DNA of 40,479 bases, taken from NCBI GenBank assembly GCA_963578605.1, contig CAUZEA010000047.1:1-40479 (forward strand), written 5' to 3'. The translations under genes and the position numbers were made by a program. The stretch comes from JAKVCB01 sp963578605. GTDB lineage: Bacteria; Planctomycetota; Planctomycetia; Pirellulales; Lacipirellulaceae. The notes under the pieces were generated by a model, which saw nothing but the letters and a program-made list of their open reading frames with translations, was not told the DNA's origin and searched no databases. Below, in pieces: positions 35,029 through 40,479 of the stretch (position 1 is the stretch's first letter; every line of letters begins with the position of its first letter).

Positions 35029-35078
35029 TGGGTCTTTTACGGGAAAACTAATGGGTCTTTTACGGGAAAACTAATGGG
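35010..35078. repeat. Three perfect 23-bp tandem copies overlapping a gene's 3' end
   Basis: Units at 35010-35032, 35033-35055 and 35056-35078 are identical (core TTTTACGGGAAAACTAATGG). The first unit includes the last five codons and the TAA of the thioesterase gene. Because the unit is 23 bases long, later copies are out of frame and do not extend the protein. Confidence 0.93.
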
Positions 35079-35337
35079 TTTTTCTGGAAACTTGACCGCG
35101 GGGGCTGCAAAACTCATCTCGTCAGTCAGACCGCCGAATTCGCACGGCAACCACCCGAGGGTTTGCCAGCCCCGGTGGCCTGCAGCCTGCCCCCGGCTTC
35201 TCGCGGCCAGTCAACCCAAGGTCTCCCCAAACAAACTGCAGCCTGATGCCACACCTCCGTGTCGGCATCAGGCCGCAGCCACGCAGATCCGCCTGCAACT
35301 CCTCACAAGCGAGGACCTCCTGTCTCACGGCAAGCGG
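35029..35337. other. 309-base convergent gap
   Basis: Between the thioesterase (plus) and the amidotransferase-like gene (minus). It holds the end of the 23-bp repeat array and the 33-base hairpin. No coding frame was accepted. Confidence 0.6.
35241..35273 (-). terminator. Very strong hairpin, probable terminator of the C26-like gene
   Basis: GCCTGATGCC pairs with GGCATCAGGC (10 bp). After a bulged C, ACAC pairs with GTGT, closing a CTCC loop. It lies 65 bases beyond the stop of the minus-strand amidotransferase gene, and on that strand it is followed by TGCAGTTTGTTTG. It sits between convergent genes and could work in both directions. Confidence 0.6.
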
Positions 35338-36081
35338 TTAGACCGGCAAGCTAACTCTTTCAGCCGCATTGCGAACACCGACAATAAACTCCTCGAAAAT
35401 GCGTAAATCGAGCGCGGATGCCGAAGTCGCCTCGGGATGGAACTGCGTACCGATGGCAAACCAATCGTCGGTGTTACTCTCGATGGTCTCGATGACACCA
35501 TCGGGACACCTGGCGGTCACATCGAAACCAGGGGCGACCTCATCAATCGCCATATGGTGCATGCTGTTGACCCGCAGTTCGCCATCACCGTAAACCCGCT
35601 CGATGAGCGACCCCGGCACCAGTTCCAGCGTATGCCTATGGGCCGGATCCAGGGAATCCAGATGAGGAAGCGCGTTCGGCTTGTCCTCGGCGAGATGCAG
35701 GAACAGGTTACCGCCTAAGGTCACGTTAAGCAGCTGCATTCCCGCACCAATCCCAAATACGGGCATCCGGCGGATGAAAGCCTCTTTCGCCACGCGGCGA
35801 TCGAACGTTTCGCGACGCGGATCCAGTAGTCGATTGGTCGGATGCAGCATCCAGCCATCGCGTCGCGGATCCAAATCGGCACCGCCAACCAGCACCAGCC
35901 CTTCCAAATGGTCCAACAGCTCATGGAGATCGTCAGGATCTTCCAAAGGCGGGACAATCACCGGAATACCTCCCCCCCCCCCAATGGCATCGTAATAGCC
36001 CGCTGAGAGATAGGAAAAAGCCGGTTGTTCACCAGATGCCTCCTTGAAATTGGCGGTCAACCCAATCAACGGCTTCGACAT
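35338..36081 (-). CDS. C26/PuuD-family glutamine amidotransferase-like protein without nucleophile
   Basis: 247 residues. The fold of gamma-glutamyl-GABA hydrolase PuuD is clear: SKPLIGLTANF, LEGLVLVGGADLDPRR, RRETFD, VNSMHHMAI and GTQFHPEA with H215 and E217 of the catalytic triad. The nucleophile elbow, normally G-I-C-x-G-M-Q, reads G110-I-G112-A-G-M-Q, with Gly (codon GGT) in place of Cys, a single-base change from TGT. Glutamine or gamma-glutamyl hydrolysis by the usual mechanism is impossible. It may be a binding protein, or the base could be a sequence error. GGAG lies nine bases before the ATG at 36081. A poly-Gly loop (GGGGG) near residue 36 is encoded by a C-run on the plus strand. 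Confidence 0.88.
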   Translation of the reverse strand: MSKPLIGLTANFKEASGEQPAFSYLSAGYYDAIGGGGGIPVIVPPLEDPDDLHELLDHLEGLVLVGGADLDPRRDGWMLHPTNRLLDPRRETFDRRVAKEAFIRRMPVFGIGAGMQLLNVTLGGNLFLHLAEDKPNALPHLDSLDPAHRHTLELVPGSLIERVYGDGELRVNSMHHMAIDEVAPGFDVTARCPDGVIETIESNTDDWFAIGTQFHPEATSASALDLRIFEEFIVGVRNAAERVSLPV

Positions 36082-36672
36082 GGTTGTGCACTCCTTTCCA
36101 CGGAACCTTGCGGGACCTAGTAAGTGTCTTCGGGAGCACTTCTTGGTCGCTTTCGGCCGTTCGACAGGCCACCAGCCACGCATACCGCCCCGCAGGCGGA
36201 CAAAAACGCGAAGCCCCGCACCTGGCTATCATTGCCACGGGTAGCCAATTTGTCGCGGTATATCAGACGCGCCAAACAAAGCCACCGAGTCGACCGAGTT
36301 TGCAACTCGATCGTTAGCCAGTCACGGTACCGCCAAGTCAGGTGGGGGGGACTTGGCTTGTTGCCAATCGGACGTCCTGTCGGTCGGCCGGAAGAACTCC
36401 CTATGTTTTGACCGCATCATCCACACGGTTAAGGAATGCAAGTTGGGGGTTGAATCTAACGACCTTGAGCAACAAGGCAAGTGGATCGCCTATTTTGGGG
36501 CAACAATTGAATACTGGCACAACATGGAGGGTCGTGGCACGTTGCTGGAATCTCACTCATAACGCCGATTTCCCACCACCGCATTTCCCACCACCGCATT
36601 TCCCACCACCGCATTTCCCACCACCGCATTTCCCACGAAACCCGCCGGGCAGCCCAGTCGCCGCATCGCCTT
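36082..36672. other. 591-base gap with a 15-bp minisatellite
   Basis: It lies between the CPBP protease gene and the amidotransferase-like gene, both minus. Besides the minisatellite (36568-36636) it holds a GTGGGGGGG run near 36342 that may have length variation. Several short open frames cross it, none with protein-like features. Confidence 0.55.
36568..36636. repeat. 15-bp minisatellite, four full copies plus nine bases
   Basis: The unit ATTTCCCACCACCGC is repeated without change at 36568, 36583, 36598 and 36613, followed by ATTTCCCAC. The array ends 37 bases after the stop of the CPBP protease gene in its transcription direction. There are no spacers, so it is not a CRISPR. Confidence 0.95.
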
Positions 36673-37467
36673 TCAACCGGTGAAGGCGTTTCGGACAAGT
36701 TCATAGCCAATCCAAAAGATACCCACATCAACCAAAAAGTGGCTACACCACGGTGCGTAAAGTGATTGAGTCTGATCATAGAGCCAAGCCCACATCACAC
36801 CACCCAGGGTGATCGCGAAGACAAAAAACCAGGTGGCCCAAGATCCCCAGCCAAAATAGAAGGCCAATACGATGACGTGGTGTGCCGTAAAAGCCACCGC
36901 CGAAAGAATTATAGCCAATCCGCACGGAACCACCTGACGCAACTGGCCAAACACAAACCAGCGAAAATAATACTCTTCCAGCAAGGAGTGAACGACTGAG
37001 TAAAACAGGGCCAGTGCTGCATATTTGGCAACCGAATCGATTCCCGCGCCGGTTAGTTTGGCGATCACGGCCACAGCCACTCCTCGAAACAGATCCGTCG
37101 ACTGGTACCAACCGTAGTAAAGGATCGTCATGGCAGCGACCACCATCAGTCCAAACACAAAACCGGCAAGAATTCCGCCTGTTTTGGGCTGCCCCAAGGC
37201 CAATCGTTGCCGCAGCACGATCGACACCCAAACAACCGGAAACAGAAACTGCAGCGATTTGAGTAACCCGTAAACCGATTGCTGCACAACCGCGGTAAAT
37301 TCTGCTGCCAGCACAAAGTACAGCAATGTCACGAGCGTTGGAAAAACGGCACCTATGGCGATCCCAACCCAAATCAGGAACCACTTCTCGGATGTCGGAT
37401 TGGCCCCACGTCGACCATGACCACCTGGCCCTGGCCCGACGGATTCGGCTATGGCAGGTTCTGGCAC
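36673..37467 (-). CDS. CPBP-family intramembrane metalloprotease
   Basis: 264 residues with about seven or eight membrane helices. The CPBP/CAAX (Abi) motifs are complete: E164-E165-x3-R169 in LLEEYYFRWFVFG, F193-x3-H197 in AFTAHHVIV, and H243 in CSHFLVDVG. Such proteins cleave or process membrane-embedded substrates, as in prenyl-protein processing or bacteriocin immunity; the substrate is unknown here. The first 25 residues are Gly- and Pro-rich and cytoplasmic. The start is GTG at 37467; no ATG is available in frame. It is transcribed away from the OleA-like gene, with a 202-base gap between. Confidence 0.88.
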   Translation of the reverse strand: MPEPAIAESVGPGPGGHGRRGANPTSEKWFLIWVGIAIGAVFPTLVTLLYFVLAAEFTAVVQQSVYGLLKSLQFLFPVVWVSIVLRQRLALGQPKTGGILAGFVFGLMVVAAMTILYYGWYQSTDLFRGVAVAVIAKLTGAGIDSVAKYAALALFYSVVHSLLEEYYFRWFVFGQLRQVVPCGLAIILSAVAFTAHHVIVLAFYFGWGSWATWFFVFAITLGGVMWAWLYDQTQSLYAPWCSHFLVDVGIFWIGYELVRNAFTG

Positions 37468-37669
37468 GGGCGTTGCTTCTTGACGGTTAAATAGAAAAAT
37501 TTACGAAACGCATCCAGCTTGCCAAATGACCAGCTCCGCTGGCATATTGCCAGGTCACCCGGTTTACATCGCGGCGGGGGCGCGATATTTTCGAGTACCA
37601 TGGGCCGGTTAACCAGCCTCAAAAGATTCACCGCGAAATTCCTGCCTTGTCCAGGATTGTCGAGTCACC

Positions 37670-38758
37670 ATGCGATATCGTTCCGTTTGCCTGGAAGCCT
37701 TCGGATATACACTGCCGGATGAGGTAGTGACCTCTGCCGAGATCGAAGCACGTCTCGTACCACTTTACCACCGCCTCCGCTTGCCGGAAGGCCGATTGGA
37801 ACTCATGTCGGGTATTCGGGAGCGCCGCTTTTTTGCTCCTGGCACACGGCCCGGCGATATCAGCATCAAGTCGGCACACCGCGCAATCGTAGCCAGCGGG
37901 ATTAACCCCAAATTGTTTGGAGCGATTGTCCACGGATCGGTTTGTCGTGATTTTCTTGAACCGGCAACCGCTTGCCACGTCCACGAGCGACTTCAACTGC
38001 CAAACGAATGTGTAATTTACGACGTTTCGAATGCGTGCCTGGGAATTCTCAACGGAATCGTTCAGGTCGCCAACATGATCGAACTCGGCCAAATTCGGGC
38101 TGGCGTTGTGGTGGGTACCGAATGCGGTCGAGAACTGGTCGAGAACACCATCAAAATGCTCAATGAGGATCGGTCACTAACCCGCGAATCGATCAAAAAC
38201 TCGATGGCGTCGCTCACAATCGGCTCAGCAAGCGTAGCGGTTGTGCTGTGCGACGAGCAACTTAGCCAGACCGACAATCGAATCACCCATGCGATCGTCC
38301 ACTGCGACACGACGCACCACAATCTTTGCCAAAGTCGTGGCCTCGACACGGTCATGGATACCGACAGTGAAACGTTGATGCGGCGTGGCATTGAGGTAGG
38401 CGTCGAGACATTTAACCGCTTGCTCGGGGCCACGGGTTGGGAAATCGAGAATGTTGACAAGACATTTTGTCACCAGGTTGGCCAACAACACCGCAAACTG
38501 TTGCTCGACTCGCTGGGACTGTGCCCGAGTATCGACTACACCACGTTACCGACTTTGGGCAACACGGGTGCGGCCGCACTGCCAATCACCATGGCCTTGG
38601 GAGCCGAAAAGGGCCACCTCGAAGCGGGTGACCGCGTAGCAATGTTGGGGATCGGGTCGGGAGTGAATTGCCTCATGCTGGCCGCCCAATGGCAACGAAA
38701 CCCCGACAGCGAAACCACCTCGGAAGAGAAGCTGGCTTTGGCAACCAGCCGGAGGTGA
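37670..38758 (+). CDS. oleA: OleA-like thiolase, KAS III superfamily
   Basis: 362 residues. The catalytic set of the superfamily is present: C123 in DVSNACLGILNG, H268 in CHQVGQQH and N298 in LGNTGAAALP. Several segments resemble OleA rather than FabH: TSAEIEARLVPLYHRL, SGIRERRFF, GSVCRDFLEPATACHVHE containing E97 at the place of the OleA catalytic Glu, LTIGSASVAVVL and LGIGSGVNC. OleA condenses two acyl-CoAs head to head to a beta-keto acid, the first step of long-chain olefin synthesis. OleB, OleC and OleD are not next to it: a CPBP protease gene lies upstream and a kinase gene is convergent. A KAS III-like role in another pathway is the alternative. Confidence 0.8.
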   Translation: MRYRSVCLEAFGYTLPDEVVTSAEIEARLVPLYHRLRLPEGRLELMSGIRERRFFAPGTRPGDISIKSAHRAIVASGINPKLFGAIVHGSVCRDFLEPATACHVHERLQLPNECVIYDVSNACLGILNGIVQVANMIELGQIRAGVVVGTECGRELVENTIKMLNEDRSLTRESIKNSMASLTIGSASVAVVLCDEQLSQTDNRITHAIVHCDTTHHNLCQSRGLDTVMDTDSETLMRRGIEVGVETFNRLLGATGWEIENVDKTFCHQVGQQHRKLLLDSLGLCPSIDYTTLPTLGNTGAAALPITMALGAEKGHLEAGDRVAMLGIGSGVNCLMLAAQWQRNPDSETTSEEKLALATSRR

Positions 38759-38764
38759 CCCATT

Positions 38765-38783
38765 CGCTTGTGACCGGCAAGCG
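38765..38783. terminator. Hairpin between convergent genes
   Basis: CGCTTG and CAAGCG pair around a seven-base loop in the 30-base gap between the convergent OleA-like and kinase genes. There is no T-tract, so a bidirectional terminator role is only suggested by position. Confidence 0.3.
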
Positions 38784-38788
38784 GGATC

Positions 38789-40345
38789 TCAGCGGGTCAG
38801 GACCACAACGACGAAAAACACGATGAGCAACAAGATGCCACCCAACGTGAGCCACAAACCGATCCGTGAAGATTGGCTTGGAGGGGTATAACCTGACGGC
38901 TGGAGCGGGTTGAACTTGGCCCGCCGAGCCACCATGCGGGCAATCGCCTCTGCACCCGGGTCGTGCAACTCTTCTTCAATTAGCGACGTCGAGGCAATCT
39001 GGCCCTCTAAATCGTCGCTATTAACAGCCTCTTGAGTCGTGGCTGCGGTGTGGTTTGCGATACCAATTCCACCGATGGCGCCCTCATCGTGTGCGTCCAG
39101 CGCAAGTCGGAAATCTTCATCCAGCGCAGCACCACTCTCCGAGTCAGCCAGGTTTGCCGTGTCGCGTCCAGTGGCTGCAATCGTTTCACTACTGGGCGAA
39201 GAGATGGGAACCGGGGTTGGGGCCGGCAGACTAAACCGCTGGAACACTCCGCTGCCAACACCCGCCGACTCCTGATCGTCCTCCAACTTGCGGCCACCCA
39301 AGGTACGGCCCCGCTCTGCAAGCCATTCGCACAATACCGTAGCCACCTCGCCTGCCGTCTGATAGCGATCTTCCGGCTTCTTTGCCATCATGCGCTCGCA
39401 GATCCGGCCTAGCGAGGGAGGCATATCCGAACACAGGACGAAAAGACTCTCCGGTTGCTCCGATTGATGTTTGAGCAAACGTTCGGAGATCGTCCCTTCA
39501 GGGAACGGCGGCCGTCCGATCAGCACGAAGTAAAGCGTGCAGCCCAAACTGTAAATGTCGGCGCGGGCATCCGCCGCGTGACTGTTCAGCGCCTGTTCGG
39601 GGGCAAGGTAGTCCGCCGTTCCCAGAACATTTTCGTCGTTAGCCAGCGTCAGCGACGAGATGTCGTCTTCGACCAGCTTGGCTAATCCCAGATCAAGCAT
39701 CTTGACCGTTTGACTCTGGTCGACGATGAAGTTTGCGGGCTTGATGTCGCGATGGACGAGTCCCTGTTCATGGGCATGCTGCAAACCGAGTGCTGCCTGG
39801 GCAATGTAATCTGCAGCGGTGACAAAATCTAAACCGCCAATCTTGCTCGCAATTTGATGTAAATCGTCCCCGTTCACGTACTCCATGACGATGTAATGGA
39901 TGTTGTCCTCGTTGTCGATGTCGTAGGCACGCACGATGTTCGGGTCGTCCAGTCTTGCAACTGCCCTCGCTTCGAGCCGAAATCGCTCCACGTAGGCCGG
40001 ATCCTGGACTCGGTTTCGGGGCAAAACCTTAACGGCAACTGGCCGCTTCATGAGCATATGCTCGGCCAGGTAAACGCTACTCATTCCGCCTTTGCCAATT
40101 TGCCGAAGCAGTTTGTACTTGCCGAGGTGAAACCCTTTGTGCTTGCCGCTGAGCAGTTTGTCCGCCTGCCACTGGGTGAGCAGGTCGTGGTCGATCATCC
40201 GCTTTGCCAGGTCCCGGTTATCGAGGGCCGCCTTCCCGTCCTGGTTAACGGTCTTGTCAAGAAAGTCCTCAAGCTCTGCCTCCTCAATCAAACCGCTCCG
40301 TCTGACGAAGTCAATAAACTTGTTGTCCGTCGTGACCTTAGACAT
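38789..40345 (-). CDS. Ser/Thr protein kinase, tail-anchored
   Basis: 518 residues. The first about 75 form a helical extension (RDLAKRMIDHDLLTQWQADKLLSGK) typical of many planctomycete kinases. The kinase domain has GKGGMSSVYLAEH, K106 in AVKVL, HRDIKPANF with D200, D218 in DLGLAKL (DLG for DFG, common in bacterial kinases), GTADYLAPEQ and DIYSLGCTLYF. All catalytic residues are present. After the kinase domain comes a Ser-, Thr- and Glu-rich linker of about 150 residues and one C-terminal helix (IGLWLTLGGILLLIVFFVVVVL) that ends almost at the C-terminus, so the kinase is cytoplasmic and tail-anchored with no external sensor domain. The ATG at 40345 is chosen because the longer frame adds an unlikely N-terminus. 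Substrates are unknown. Confidence 0.93.
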   Translation of the reverse strand: MSKVTTDNKFIDFVRRSGLIEEAELEDFLDKTVNQDGKAALDNRDLAKRMIDHDLLTQWQADKLLSGKHKGFHLGKYKLLRQIGKGGMSSVYLAEHMLMKRPVAVKVLPRNRVQDPAYVERFRLEARAVARLDDPNIVRAYDIDNEDNIHYIVMEYVNGDDLHQIASKIGGLDFVTAADYIAQAALGLQHAHEQGLVHRDIKPANFIVDQSQTVKMLDLGLAKLVEDDISSLTLANDENVLGTADYLAPEQALNSHAADARADIYSLGCTLYFVLIGRPPFPEGTISERLLKHQSEQPESLFVLCSDMPPSLGRICERMMAKKPEDRYQTAGEVATVLCEWLAERGRTLGGRKLEDDQESAGVGSGVFQRFSLPAPTPVPISSPSSETIAATGRDTANLADSESGAALDEDFRLALDAHDEGAIGGIGIANHTAATTQEAVNSDDLEGQIASTSLIEEELHDPGAEAIARMVARRAKFNPLQPSGYTPPSQSSRIGLWLTLGGILLLIVFFVVVVLTR

Positions 40346-40479
40346 ACGACTATCTTCATACAACGAGAGAAACAAACACTCACACCCGTGAGCGCCTGCG
40401 TGGGCGTCAATGTACTCATGTAAGCTAACAGCGAGAAGAGCTGACAACTGCGTCTTACATGTTCCGTTAACAGCTTCCT

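Noticed and set aside
36568..36636. Possible CRISPR array
   Set aside because: Units are 15 bases and directly adjacent, without spacers; no cas genes are present.

Overview
This 40.5 kb window looks like chromosomal DNA of a planctomycete, probably of the Pirellulales or a related group. The evidence is indirect: a DUF1559 protein with a pilin-like N-terminus, a Ser/Thr kinase with the N-terminal extension common in planctomycete kinases, membrane proteins with N-terminal zinc ribbons, a glycine-zipper lipoprotein, a HEAT-like secreted protein, a very large beta-helix surface protein, moderate GC, and many starts without a clear Shine-Dalgarno site. I saw no phage, insertion sequence, CRISPR array, tRNA or rRNA.

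Layout. 1-2.9 kb: 3' part of a giant repetitive surface protein, closed by a textbook terminator. 3-10 kb: a small zinc-ribbon protein, then a minus-strand series of a yeast-type cytosine deaminase, NAD synthetase, a CinA-family protein, a glycine-zipper lipoprotein and a secreted HEAT-like protein. 10-16.6 kb (plus): a predicted structured RNA with its own promoter and terminator, a cystathionine gamma-synthase-type enzyme, a small membrane protein, AcpS, an Uup-type ABC-F ATPase and an acyl-CoA ligase. 16.6-21.1 kb: a DUF1559 gene split by two in-frame TGA codons, a double-ACT SerB-like protein with a ruined phosphatase site, and formate-THF ligase. 21.3-31.1 kb: DUF2459 protein, topoisomerase I with a histone-like tail, a PpiD/SurA-like chaperone, glycogen branching enzyme and a degenerate RNase HI. 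31.5-40.4 kb: HD phosphohydrolase, zinc-ribbon membrane protein, ACT protein, 4HBT thioesterase, a C26 amidotransferase lacking its nucleophile, CPBP protease, an OleA-like thiolase and a Ser/Thr kinase.

Themes. Most genes are housekeeping: NAD, one-carbon and serine, methionine, lipid, glycogen, DNA topology and envelope folding. Two patterns stand out. First, five proteins of well-known enzyme families lack residues essential in those families (CinA C-domain, AcpS, SerB-like, RNase HI-like, C26). Second, five intergenic gaps carry short, near-perfect tandem duplications. The most promising candidate for something undescribed is the structured RNA at about 10262-10445; the double-ACT pseudophosphatase beside formate-THF ligase comes next.
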